Positions 23,259 through 31,811 of a stretch of 33,953 nucleotides of DNA are shown piece after piece. Every line of letters begins with the position of its first letter. Within the stretch, counting starts at the first letter, position 1. Location: assembly GCA_022824395.1 (NCBI GenBank), contig JAJDZX010000058.1, positions 1 through 33,953 of the forward strand, in the 5' to 3' direction. The notes beneath the pieces are model-generated. The model ran no database searches. It was not told the DNA's origin and saw only the letters and a program-made list of their open reading frames with translations. A program made the position numbers and the translations under genes. This stretch comes from Alphaproteobacteria bacterium (GTDB lineage: Bacteria > Pseudomonadota > Alphaproteobacteria > TMED109).

Positions 23259-25091
23259 ATGGAACAAAACGTGCTGATCGGTTTGGAGGACTCCCCGTCG
23301 CGGGCCGTTGACCGCTGGCTGGCGGATTTCGAGACGGCCGTTTCCGATCCCGATCCGTCGGCGCTCGAATCGCTGTTTCTCCGCGACAGTCACTGGCGCG
23401 ATCTACTCGCCTTCACCTGGCACGTTCAGACCCTCAGCGGCCTGACCAACATCATCGAAGCACTGAAGGAGCACGGTCCAGGCGCCAAACCCCACGATTT
23501 CGAGACGGATCAGGGGCGGACGCCGCCCCGCCTCGTCACCCGGGCGGGGACGGAGGGCATCGAAGCCATTTTCAAGTTCGCGACCGCATCCGGCCCGGCG
23601 GAGGGAGTCCTGCGCCTGGTCCGTGACGGCGAGGATGGCGTCGTCAAGGCGTGGACCCTGCTGACAGCGCTCAACGAGATCGAAGGGTTCGAGGAAGCGG
23701 TTGGGCAGGACAGGCCGACCGGCCAGTCCTATTCGAGGGATTTCCAGGGACCGAACTGGTTCGACGAGCGGCAATCGTCTGTCGCCTATGCCGACCGGGA
23801 TCCGGCGGTACTCGTGGTGGGCGGCGGGCACGCGGGGCTGTCCATCGCCGCCCGCCTCACGCAACTGAACGTCGACACGCTGATCGTCGATCGCGAGGAC
23901 CGCATCGGGGACAACTGGCGTACCCGCTATCACGCGCTGACCCTGCACAACCAGGTGCACGTCAACCACCTTCCCTATCTTCCCTTCCCGCCGAACTGGC
24001 CGACCTACATCCCCAAGGACAAGATCGCCGGCTGGTTCGAGGCCTACGTCGACATCATGGAGCTCAATTTCTGGATTCGCACCGAGTTCATGAGCGCCGC
24101 CTACGACGAGCAGGAAGAACGATGGTCAGCGAAGCTGCGTCTGTCGGACGGCAAGACCCGGGAGATCCATCCGCGCCACATCATCATGGCGACCGGCGTC
24201 AGTGACATCCCCAACGTGCCGGAGATTCCGAGCCTCGCGGACTTTGCCGGCCAGGTCCAGCATTCCAGCGAATTCGGGGCGGGGGCCGACTGGGAAGACC
24301 GCAACGCCCTGGTCATCGGGACGGGCAACAGCGGTCATGACATCGCGCAGGACCTGCATTCGAACGGCGCGCATGTCACGCTGGTCCAGCGCAACCCCAC
24401 CCTGATCGTCAATATCGAACCCAGCGCACAGCTCCCCTATGCCCTGTACGACGAGGGGCCTTCCCTCGCGGACTGCGATCTCATCACCACGTCGATCCCC
24501 CTGAAGTTGATGAGGAAGACGCACCAGCAGATCACCAAGCAGGCCAAGGCGCTCGACCGGGAGCTTCTCGACGGCCTCGCACGCGCGGGATTCAAGCTCG
24601 ACTTCGGCACCGATGGTACTGGCTGGCAGTTCAAGTATCTCGAGCGCGGCGGCGGCTACTACTTCAACGTCGGCTGCTCGGACCTGATCGCCGAAGGCAA
24701 GATCGGGCTGATCCAGTTCTCCGACATCGACCGGTTCGTCGCAGACGGTGCCCGCATGCGCAACGGCGACGTGCGGCCCGCCGACCTGATCGTCCTGGCC
24801 ACCGGTTTCAAGGGCCAGGACTATCTCGTCCGAAAACTGTTCGGCCATGACGTCGCCGATCGGGTCGGTCCCATCTGGGGATTCGACCCGGAGCAACAGG
24901 AACTCCGCAACCTCTGGAGCCGGACCGGACAGCCCGGCCTCTGGTTCATCGCGGGCAGCTTCGCCCAATGCCGGATCTACTCGAAATACCTGGCGCTGCA
25001 GATCAAGGCATGCGACGAGGGCATGATCCCGCTGACGCGTCCGGCATCTCCCAGCAATCGGCTCCATGCCCCGAACGGGGCCACTGGCTGA
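23259..25091 (+). CDS. Flavin-containing monooxygenase with N-terminal NTF2-like domain
   Basis: This 610-residue protein starts with an NTF2-like domain (about 15-140; LESLFLRDSHWRDLLAFTW). Next come an FAD Rossmann motif VVGGGHAG (186-193), a YIPKDKIAGWFEAY segment, the FMO fingerprint-like FAGQVQHS (329-336), and an NADPH Rossmann motif GTGNSGHDIA (354-363). Later ATGF near VLATGFKGQDYL is typical of flavin monooxygenases. The enzyme would oxygenate a heteroatom or ketone using NADPH and oxygen in the cytoplasm; related fused proteins include indole-pyruvate monooxygenase-like enzymes, but the substrate is unknown. It stands alone and converges with the methyltransferase gene. Confidence 0.9.
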   Translation: MEQNVLIGLEDSPSRAVDRWLADFETAVSDPDPSALESLFLRDSHWRDLLAFTWHVQTLSGLTNIIEALKEHGPGAKPHDFETDQGRTPPRLVTRAGTEGIEAIFKFATASGPAEGVLRLVRDGEDGVVKAWTLLTALNEIEGFEEAVGQDRPTGQSYSRDFQGPNWFDERQSSVAYADRDPAVLVVGGGHAGLSIAARLTQLNVDTLIVDREDRIGDNWRTRYHALTLHNQVHVNHLPYLPFPPNWPTYIPKDKIAGWFEAYVDIMELNFWIRTEFMSAAYDEQEERWSAKLRLSDGKTREIHPRHIIMATGVSDIPNVPEIPSLADFAGQVQHSSEFGAGADWEDRNALVIGTGNSGHDIAQDLHSNGAHVTLVQRNPTLIVNIEPSAQLPYALYDEGPSLADCDLITTSIPLKLMRKTHQQITKQAKALDRELLDGLARAGFKLDFGTDGTGWQFKYLERGGGYYFNVGCSDLIAEGKIGLIQFSDIDRFVADGARMRNGDVRPADLIVLATGFKGQDYLVRKLFGHDVADRVGPIWGFDPEQQELRNLWSRTGQPGLWFIAGSFAQCRIYSKYLALQIKACDEGMIPLTRPASPSNRLHAPNGATG

Positions 25092-25275
25092 CCGCGGACT
25101 TTCCAAGACGCCGGAACGGTCGGATTCCTCGATGCACCGGGATTCGCACGAGAATCGGCAGGCATCGAGAACGTGGCTGATTGAGGCGCTTGGAGGTTGT
25201 GTGCGACCGGCCGCCACATGCGAACCCGTCTGAGCGTCTTCGCCTTTTCCGTGGCCCAAATTGCCAGGGCAGAGG

Positions 25276-26019
25276 TCAATCGTCGGTCCGCCAATCGATC
25301 AGGGCGACTTCGCTCCAGGTGCCTGGCGCACGCTCCACCGAATAGACGCGCAGGCGGTGGTGAATCTCCAGTTCCTGCAGGACATCGGCGAGAGCATGTG
25401 CACGCTCACGCTCCCGGAGGCGCCCGTCGAGCTGGACGTGCAGTGGCGGCGCATAAGGGGCGCCGACGCTCTGGACCAGGAGGACGCACCGGGTCGCGCT
25501 GCGGTGCATCTTCAACAATGCGGACGCAACATCCTCCATGCGATAGAAGGCGTTGCATCCGAAAACGACGTCGGCCTCCAATTCGGGCGCATCCTCCCAA
25601 CTGCATGGCCAAAGCCGGGGCGTTGCGCCGGATCGTGCCTCCTCCCAGCGGCGCAGAAACTCGATCCGCATGGCCATCGAGGGCTCGACGGCAGAGATCT
25701 CGCCGACGTGGTCAGCGATCCGCCGGGTGAACGCACCGGATCCCGACCCGATCTCAAGCACACGGTCGCCGGGCTGCAGCAGTGGCAGGAGGTCGGTGAT
25801 CAGGGCGTCGGCGCGCTGCGCCAGCGGGCTCCGCTCGTCGTAGTCCGGCGCATAGTGGCGCCAGAAGGATTCCTCTGCCGTGTCGTCGCGCCAACGCTTG
25901 TCGCGTTCGGCTTTCTGGGCGAATGCCGTTTTCCAGAACGTCGACGGCGTCATCCCGCCGGGCAGTCCTCCCATCTCCCCCTTCCCCGTCTTCCCGACGG
26001 CAGGCAGGCGGTCTCCCAT
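25276..26019 (-). CDS. Class I SAM-dependent methyltransferase
   Basis: This 247-residue protein has motif I RVLEIGSGSGAFTRRIADHV (about residues 86-105) for S-adenosylmethionine binding, followed by the acidic segment ISAVEPSMAMRIEFL. The first part, FWKTAFAQKAERDKRWRDD, resembles no named family I can place. The ATG overlaps the stop of the ABC ATPase gene by one base (TGATG) and has AGGAGG 10 nt upstream, so it belongs to the transporter operon and is its last gene. Its role may be to modify the imported ligand, a metallophore or a corrinoid/haem-like compound; this is inference. Confidence 0.82.
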   Translation of the reverse strand: MGDRLPAVGKTGKGEMGGLPGGMTPSTFWKTAFAQKAERDKRWRDDTAEESFWRHYAPDYDERSPLAQRADALITDLLPLLQPGDRVLEIGSGSGAFTRRIADHVGEISAVEPSMAMRIEFLRRWEEARSGATPRLWPCSWEDAPELEADVVFGCNAFYRMEDVASALLKMHRSATRCVLLVQSVGAPYAPPLHVQLDGRLRERERAHALADVLQELEIHHRLRVYSVERAPGTWSEVALIDWRTDD

Positions 26020-26843
26020 CAACCGAGGTCCTCCTGGCCAGGCAGCACCGCCTGTCCCCAAGGCGTCGGGTACGTCTCGAACCGAACGCCGAAGACCTCG
26101 GTGAGGATCCCGGAGGTCAATACGTCCTCGCTGGTTCCGCACACGACGATCCGGCCTTCGGCCATGACCGCTATGCGGTCGGCAAAGCGTAGCGCGAGGT
26201 TGAGATCGTGCAGCACGACCAGCGACGCGACGTCGCTGAGGGATCGGCGCAGGTACTGCATGGTTCGGAGCTGATGGGCCGGATCCAGACTGGCGATCGG
26301 CTCGTCAGCGAGCAACAGGCTCGGCCTTGCAATCAGTGCCTGCGCCAGCAGCGCGCGGGCGTGCTCCCCGCCCGACAGCGAGGCGAACTGGCGGTCCAGC
26401 AGCCCGGTCAGCTCGAGATCCTGAAGCAGACCGCTCGACTGGTCCGCCGCATCGACGGCCGCGGGTACGGGGGTTCGAATCGCGCGCCATCCGAAGGCCG
26501 TCAGCCCGCGCTCCCGACCAATGTCGAGGAGGTCGGCGACGCTCAGTTCCCAGTGCGGTGCGAAGAACTGCGGGAGATAGGCGATTCGGCGTGCCCTTTC
26601 ATTCGCCGGAAAGTCGGTCAGCCGGCGCCCTTCCAGTTCGATCCTTCCGCTCCACGCCGTTTCGATGCCGCCGAGGCATTTGAGGGCGCTGCTCTTGCCG
26701 GCCCCATTCGGGCCCACCAGGGCAAGCAGTTCCCCGGCGAATACCTCGAGTGCGACGCCGTCCAGAACCGGGCGACGGGCTTTGGTGAGACGCAGGTCTG
26801 ACAGGCGCGCAAGTGGGCTCGGTTTGGCGGGCGCGTGAGTCAT
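26019..26843 (-). CDS. ABC transporter ATPase, FecE/BtuD-like
   Basis: This 274-residue protein has Walker A GPNGAGKS (44-51), signature LSGGEHARALLAQAL, Walker B LLLADEPIASLDP and the switch His in VVLHDLNLAL. The sequence and the FecCD-type partner place it in the iron-chelate/B12 importer class. Two would energise import through the dimeric permease encoded just upstream. The start overlaps the permease stop by 4 nt. Confidence 0.93.
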   Translation of the reverse strand: MTHAPAKPSPLARLSDLRLTKARRPVLDGVALEVFAGELLALVGPNGAGKSSALKCLGGIETAWSGRIELEGRRLTDFPANERARRIAYLPQFFAPHWELSVADLLDIGRERGLTAFGWRAIRTPVPAAVDAADQSSGLLQDLELTGLLDRQFASLSGGEHARALLAQALIARPSLLLADEPIASLDPAHQLRTMQYLRRSLSDVASLVVLHDLNLALRFADRIAVMAEGRIVVCGTSEDVLTSGILTEVFGVRFETYPTPWGQAVLPGQEDLG

Positions 26844-27865
26844 TGTCGGCTGCGCCTTGCCAGAATGAGCATGAAGAAGGGTGCACCGATCAGGGCGGTC
26901 AGCAAGCCGAGCGGAATTTCCGCCGGTGGAAGGAGACTGCGCGCCAGACCGTCAAGCAGGGTCAGGAGAATGCCCCCCACCAGGGCCGAGGTCAGAATGA
27001 GCGGGGCGTGGCGCGGCCCGAGCGTCCAGCGCACCAGGTGCGGCACGATCAGACCGACGAAGCCGATCGTGCCGCCCCAGGTGACCGCGAGCGCGACGAG
27101 GGCGGAGGCGAGCAAGGTCGCCATCACGATGAAGCGCTCGACGGGGAGCCCCATGTTGCGCGCCACGTCGTCCCCGAGGCCGAGGACATCGAGGCCGTGG
27201 GCAAGTCGGCGCGCGAACACCAGCAGGAGCACGCTCGCCAGGGCGATGTAGCCCAGTTCGCGCCAGAAGGGGGTCTGGATGCCGCCAAGCGTCCACGACA
27301 GCACGACCTGGAGGCTGATCGTCTCGTCGGCGAGCGCCAGCATCAGATAGCTCCGCAAGGCGCCGAGGAATGCCGCCATGGCGACGCCGGCCAAGAGCAG
27401 TCCGGCCGTATCTCGCACCTGGGCGATGCGAGCCAGCAGGAGGACGGCAAGCGTTGCGCCGAAGGCGCCCACAAACGACAGGACCGGCAGCAGCAGCAGC
27501 GGGGAGAGCGCCTGGAAGAGCGAAAGCCCCGGGACCAGCAGCGCGAGGGTGGCACCGAGCGCCGCACCCGGCGCGGTGCCGATCAGGAAGGGATCGGCCA
27601 GCGGGTTGCGGAAAATGCCCTGGAAGATCGCCCCGGCCGCGCCGAGCAACCCGCCGACCACGAAGGCGGTCAGCACGCGCGGCAGCCGCCACTCGAACAG
27701 CAGGCGGTCCAGGGGATGATCGCCCGCCGCCGGCCGGAGCAGATCCAGCAACCGGCCGGGGCCGAGCAATTCAGGCCCGAGCATCATGGCGAACCCGATG
27801 GACAGGAGCACCGCGGCAACGAGAGCTGCCAGCCAGCCGGTCGGGATGCCCAGGATGCGCGTCAA
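26840..27865 (-). CDS. ABC transporter permease, FecCD/BtuC-like
   Basis: This 341-residue protein has about ten membrane spans and the FecCD family hallmarks RLPRVLTAFVVGGLLGAAGA, FRNPLADPFLIGTAPGAALG and the ATPase-contact loop GLGDDVARNMGLPVER. GTIGFVGLIVPHLVRW near the end is strongly conserved in this family. It forms the inner-membrane channel for a metal chelate. It overlaps the binding-protein gene by 4 nt upstream and the ATPase gene by 4 nt downstream. Confidence 0.95.
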   Translation of the reverse strand: MTRILGIPTGWLAALVAAVLLSIGFAMMLGPELLGPGRLLDLLRPAAGDHPLDRLLFEWRLPRVLTAFVVGGLLGAAGAIFQGIFRNPLADPFLIGTAPGAALGATLALLVPGLSLFQALSPLLLLPVLSFVGAFGATLAVLLLARIAQVRDTAGLLLAGVAMAAFLGALRSYLMLALADETISLQVVLSWTLGGIQTPFWRELGYIALASVLLLVFARRLAHGLDVLGLGDDVARNMGLPVERFIVMATLLASALVALAVTWGGTIGFVGLIVPHLVRWTLGPRHAPLILTSALVGGILLTLLDGLARSLLPPAEIPLGLLTALIGAPFFMLILARRSRQ

Positions 27866-28797
27866 GTCCGGTGGATCGCAACGAGATCGGGGTGCAGCAC
27901 GCGGGCGACGCTGCGCACGCCCTCGACGACGCGGGGCCCCGGGATCAGGACCAGGCCGCGCGGGATCGCATCGACCCGCCCGGCGGCGACCGCCGGGATG
28001 CCGTGCCAGTGGGGGCGCTCGCGAAGAGCGGCGACATCCGCCTCGCTGCCGGCGACGAGGATGTGGTCGGGATCCGCCCGGAACACGGCCTCGCCGCTCA
28101 CCTGCGAGAGACTCGTGCGGTTGCCGAAGACGTTGAGCCCGCCGGCGTGGCGAAGGATGTCGTCGGTGTAGGTGCCGGGCCGGACCGAGAGGTAGCCGGC
28201 ACGGCCGGCCGCGCCGGTCTCGAAGTAGACCCGCTTGGGTGGCCGCGACGCGAAGCGCTCGGCCAGTGCCGACAGTTCGTCTTCGATCGTCCGGGTCAGC
28301 GCCCGCGCCTCCCGCTCGCTGCCGATCGCGCGCCCGACCAGAGCGATATTGGCCAGGATGCGCGCCAGCGTCGGATGCTCGAGGACGATTACCGGGACGC
28401 CGGCCAGGCGCATCGGCCGCAACAGCCGTGCGGCCGCGTGCCGTGACGGTGTCACGATGACGAGGTCGGCGCCAACCCGGGCAATGATGTCCGGGCTGAA
28501 GCCGACGCGGTTGCCGATGCGCGGACGGTCGAGGACCTCCGGCGGATAACTGGTCAGGCCGTCGATCGCGACGATGCGCCCGGCGCCGCCGAGTGCCGCG
28601 ACGATCTCGGTATTGCTGGAGAACACCGGCACGATGCGGGCAGGCCGGCGGGCGATACGGACGCGCCGGCCCAGCGCGTCGGTCACCTCGCGCGGCCAGC
28701 CGTCGTGCGACCCCGCCATCACCGCGCAGGGTGCGGTGATGGCTGCCGCGAGGGTCCCAGCCGCGGCCGGCAGGAAGCGGCGTCGAGTGAGCTTCAT
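27862..28797 (-). CDS. ABC transporter substrate-binding protein, FecB/BtuF-like
   Basis: This 311-residue periplasmic protein has a Tat-like signal (LTRRRFLPAAAGTLAAAI). The mature part begins with the class III binding-protein pattern REVTDALGRRVRIARRPARI, then NTEIVAALGGAGRIVAID and SPDIIARVGADLVIV. Such proteins deliver siderophores, haem, B12 or zinc chelates to FecCD permeases. The start at 28797 is chosen because the upstream extension would enter the TonB receptor gene and shows no similarity. It lies 7 nt after the receptor stop, so the five genes from the receptor to the methyltransferase form one transcription unit. Confidence 0.92.
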   Translation of the reverse strand: MKLTRRRFLPAAAGTLAAAITAPCAVMAGSHDGWPREVTDALGRRVRIARRPARIVPVFSSNTEIVAALGGAGRIVAIDGLTSYPPEVLDRPRIGNRVGFSPDIIARVGADLVIVTPSRHAAARLLRPMRLAGVPVIVLEHPTLARILANIALVGRAIGSEREARALTRTIEDELSALAERFASRPPKRVYFETGAAGRAGYLSVRPGTYTDDILRHAGGLNVFGNRTSLSQVSGEAVFRADPDHILVAGSEADVAALRERPHWHGIPAVAAGRVDAIPRGLVLIPGPRVVEGVRSVARVLHPDLVAIHRT

Positions 28798-28804
28798 CAG
28801 GACA

Positions 28805-30973
28805 TCAGAAGGTGACCCTGATGCCGGCGGAGAAGAAGCGCCCGCGCATCGAGTTGCCCCGGCCGCCGTTGGAGTTCGAGGGGTCGGAGATGTAGGGCTG
28901 TTCGTCGAGCGCGACGAACATCGGGTGCTGGTTCTTGTCGAGCAGGTTGGTGATCCCACCGTAAACGGTGACCCGGTCAGTCACGTTGTAGTGGCCACGC
29001 ACATTGAAGACCCAGTAGGCATCCTTGCGGTGCACGTGGTTTCTGGCCGGCTCGGCGGTCGGCAGCAGTCTTTCCTCGGTATCGTAGTAGAACGGCCCGT
29101 ACAGCAAGCTGACCAGACTGAAGCCCCAACGCTCGCGCCACTCGTAGCCGAGCCGCAGGGCAGCCAGGTATTCGTTCAACCGCTGCAGTTTGTGACCATA
29201 GGGGCCACTGTCCCGGCGGTCGATGCCGTCGGCCAGCAGCTTGAAGTTCCAGGTACCGTCGGCGCTGAGGGTGAGACGTTGGTCCGCCAGGCCGAGCCAG
29301 GGCGCAGCGTCAAGCTGGGCCTGCACCTCGATGCCTTGGACTTCCGCATCGCCGTCGGCGTTGAGGAACTGACGAATGTCGTCAACGTACGGTCCGGTCG
29401 TGATCCGACCCTTGATCGTCTGATCGAAGACGGCGGCGTCGAAGAAGAGGTTGCCGGGTGCGTACGTAAGGCCGACTTCAAACTGCTCGCTCTCCTCGGC
29501 ATCGAGGTCCGGGTTGCCGCGGGTAATGCGCTCCGGTGTCAGCACCGCTGAGGACTCGCCAGCCAGCTCCCGGCCCGTCGGCGCGCGGAAGCCCGTGGCA
29601 TAGCTTGCCCGGGCCTTGAGGCCGGGCAGCACTGCGTAGGCCAGGCCGACACCGTAGGTCGTGCCGTCGAAGGTGCGGTCGGGTTCGCCGCTCAGGTTGA
29701 GGTTCGGCGTGTCCCTTCGGCTGAGCTCGTTGCGGGTATACCGCACGCCTGCCCGCCCGGTGAGCCGGTCATCGAGGAAGGACTGGGTGAGCTCGGCATA
29801 GCCTGCGGTCAGCAGGTTGTCCTCGTTGTTGTCGTAGTGTGCGACCTGCGAGACCGGTTCGCCGCTGACGGAGGCGCGTGTGCGAGTGCCGCGCAGCTGG
29901 GATGACTCGCCGTCGAAGCCCACGAGCAGCCGCGTGGTCTCGGTCAGTTGGAATTCCGGTGTCAACCTCGCCCCGTATGCCGTGAGTTCCCGGCGAAGGT
30001 TGTCCGTATCGAATCCTCTGACTTCGGAGCCCCAGTGGAAGGAATCGACGTCACGGAAGGCATAGACCTGGGCATTCAGGTCGATGCCCAAATCATCCAG
30101 CACGCCGGCGTAGGACAGGTCGACGGAGTTGTTCCAGCGGTCGTCGTAGTTGTCGTAGTCCCAGGAGGAGCCGCGAAACCCCGCGTCATACACACCGTGG
30201 GTGCGCAAGGTGAGATTCAGCCACTGACTGGGGCCGAGGTCCCAGTTAAGGGCGGCGAGTGCTCCGCGCCGGTCCACCGCGGTGTTGATCTGTTTCGAGG
30301 CACCGGAGCCGCCGTCGAAGTCGTCGCTGGTCATGCCGTTGACCCCGACATAACCGGCGAGCTTCCCGGCAACGGCGCTACCGTACTCCGCCTTCGCCCG
30401 GCCGAACCCGTAGCTGCCGGCTTCGATCGAGGCCGTGCCGCCCGAGACGCTCCGGCCGTCGCGGGTGATCAGGTTGATGACGCCGCCCATCGCCTGGTTG
30501 CCGAATGCGACCGAAGCGGGGCCACGAATAATCTCGATGCGATCAAGCTGGTCCGGCGAGAGCTTCGACAGGTTCGCCGTGCCCGCCCGGCGGCCGTTCA
30601 GCAGCACCAGCACCTGGCCCCGGTAGTCGCGGCCCTGGCCGTCGCCGCGTGCGCCACGCATGGTGATCGACGTCTGGCCCGGGGTCCACTCACTGAAAAA
30701 GGCGACGGCGCGCTCCCGCATCAGTTCGGTGACCGAGTTGTCGAGCGATTCCCGCAGATGTTCCGCGTCGACCACCTGAACCGTGCTGGCGATCTTGCTG
30801 AGCGGCTCAGGGCGGCCAAGCCCGGTGACGACGACTTCGTCGAGGCTGATGATTCGGCTGTCGGTTTCCGGTGACTGTGCCCAAGCGGACATTGGATTCG
30901 TCAGCGCTGCCATCAGCACGGCAGCCGCCACGACGGACAGCTTGCCGCGATACGTACCGTAAATGGCGTTCAT
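28805..30973 (-). CDS. TonB-dependent outer-membrane receptor
   Basis: This 722-residue protein has a signal peptide ending at AWAQ (residue 33), a TonB-box-like segment LDEVVVTGLG (44-53), and a plug domain (MRERAVAFFSEWTPGQTSIT, DRIEIIRGPASVAFGNQAMG). A 22-strand barrel follows, ending in RFFSAGIRVTF with a terminal Phe. It imports a scarce ligand using the proton motive force through TonB. Its gene is followed at once by a FecB/C/E-type transporter, so the ligand passes to that system. The nearby DUF1636 and ZnuA-like genes hint at zinc or a zinc/cobalt chelate. AGGGGGAAG precedes the ATG. Confidence 0.95.
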   Translation of the reverse strand: MNAIYGTYRGKLSVVAAAVLMAALTNPMSAWAQSPETDSRIISLDEVVVTGLGRPEPLSKIASTVQVVDAEHLRESLDNSVTELMRERAVAFFSEWTPGQTSITMRGARGDGQGRDYRGQVLVLLNGRRAGTANLSKLSPDQLDRIEIIRGPASVAFGNQAMGGVINLITRDGRSVSGGTASIEAGSYGFGRAKAEYGSAVAGKLAGYVGVNGMTSDDFDGGSGASKQINTAVDRRGALAALNWDLGPSQWLNLTLRTHGVYDAGFRGSSWDYDNYDDRWNNSVDLSYAGVLDDLGIDLNAQVYAFRDVDSFHWGSEVRGFDTDNLRRELTAYGARLTPEFQLTETTRLLVGFDGESSQLRGTRTRASVSGEPVSQVAHYDNNEDNLLTAGYAELTQSFLDDRLTGRAGVRYTRNELSRRDTPNLNLSGEPDRTFDGTTYGVGLAYAVLPGLKARASYATGFRAPTGRELAGESSAVLTPERITRGNPDLDAEESEQFEVGLTYAPGNLFFDAAVFDQTIKGRITTGPYVDDIRQFLNADGDAEVQGIEVQAQLDAAPWLGLADQRLTLSADGTWNFKLLADGIDRRDSGPYGHKLQRLNEYLAALRLGYEWRERWGFSLVSLLYGPFYYDTEERLLPTAEPARNHVHRKDAYWVFNVRGHYNVTDRVTVYGGITNLLDKNQHPMFVALDEQPYISDPSNSNGGRGNSMRGRFFSAGIRVTF

Positions 30974-31257
30974 GTTCTTCCCCCTATTGATGAACGTTTG
31001 CTGTAGCTGCTAAGGAAGTCCCTCCATGGCGCTGCCACTGAAGCCATCTGGGCCCAGCCGTGGTGAACGACGGGTTCTCTCTTGTCCCGGCGCCACGGCG
31101 AGACCGACGATGGGCCCGGATGACGTCACGGCAGAAATTCAGCGCCCGTCTGCACGGGCGCCGCGTCTGACCGCGTGGAGAGCAACGAGGACTCCAAACC
31201 ACGACGGGTTCGGTCGGGGCGCGCCACGCGACGGCGTGGCTCGGCGGAGGCATGCCT
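30974..31257. other. Leader region of the TonB receptor gene
   Basis: This 284-nt gap between the DUF1636 and receptor genes probably holds a promoter or leader. I looked for a B12 riboswitch: GCCACTG occurs only on the plus strand, the wrong strand for the receptor, so none is called. No Zur-like palindrome is seen here. Confidence 0.4.
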
Positions 31258-31710
31258 TCACGCAGAGACATCTGCGCCCCACACATGTGGCGGCACACGC
31301 CCCACGATGCTCGCGCGGAGTGGCTTCGGACGCCGCTCCCGCGGCATGAACCCGTCGCTGGTGCCGATGTAGAGCGCGACGCACGCCATGATGTGACGTG
31401 CGCTTTCGCCCGGGTGCTGATCCGCGAAGAGGTACGTCCACGCTCCGGGCGACGTGAGCGCGATTCCGCAGGGGCGCGGGCACAGGCTCAGACACTGGGC
31501 CGGCCGGACCTCCACGTGGTGGCCCAACGGGCTCGCCTGGAAGGTCGCGCGAAGCTCTCGATAGAGTTTGGCGCCGGCTCGATTCTCCCGTGGTTCACGC
31601 GGAGAGCCAGGCGCCCTGCAGGACGTGCACACGTGAAGCACGGATGAACGACAGGTGCCCTGAGAAATCGGCGACCCTTTCGCCAGGACCGATGGGGCAG
31701 TTTCGGTCAT
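31258..31710 (-). CDS. DUF1636 family cysteine-rich metal-binding protein
   Basis: This 150-residue protein has C28-T-S-C31 near the start, then C73-L-S-L-C77-P-R-P-C81-GIAL, the thioredoxin-like ferredoxin pattern of DUF1636. It then has YLFADQHPGESARHI and the conserved DGFMPRERRPKPLRASI tail. These small cytoplasmic proteins are predicted to bind a metal or 2Fe-2S centre and are often encoded beside metal or corrinoid uptake genes. The start at 31710 has only a weak AAGAAG site; an internal GTG just before the first Cys is a possible alternative. The protein may act as a metal sensor or carrier in the uptake region. Confidence 0.85.
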   Translation of the reverse strand: MTETAPSVLAKGSPISQGTCRSSVLHVCTSCRAPGSPREPRENRAGAKLYRELRATFQASPLGHHVEVRPAQCLSLCPRPCGIALTSPGAWTYLFADQHPGESARHIMACVALYIGTSDGFMPRERRPKPLRASIVGRVPPHVWGADVSA

Positions 31711-31811
31711 GCTGACTTCTTTGCCGGGCGCCGGGTGCCGTCGGCCCGACCGGTGAGCACAACCCGTGTTATGCGACTGTCGGTCCCGGCGTTCACAGGC
31801 TGCGCGGAGCC

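Noticed and set aside
26813-28446. Long plus-strand frames opposite the ABC transporter genes.
   Set aside because: Gln/Arg/Glu-rich or Arg/Pro-rich sequences without family features; the minus-strand genes overlap each other by 4 nt and carry all expected motifs.
30974-31257. Possible cobalamin riboswitch before the TonB receptor gene.
   Set aside because: A GCCACTG box is present only on the plus strand, which is not the sense strand of the receptor mRNA, and the other conserved B12-element segments are not seen.
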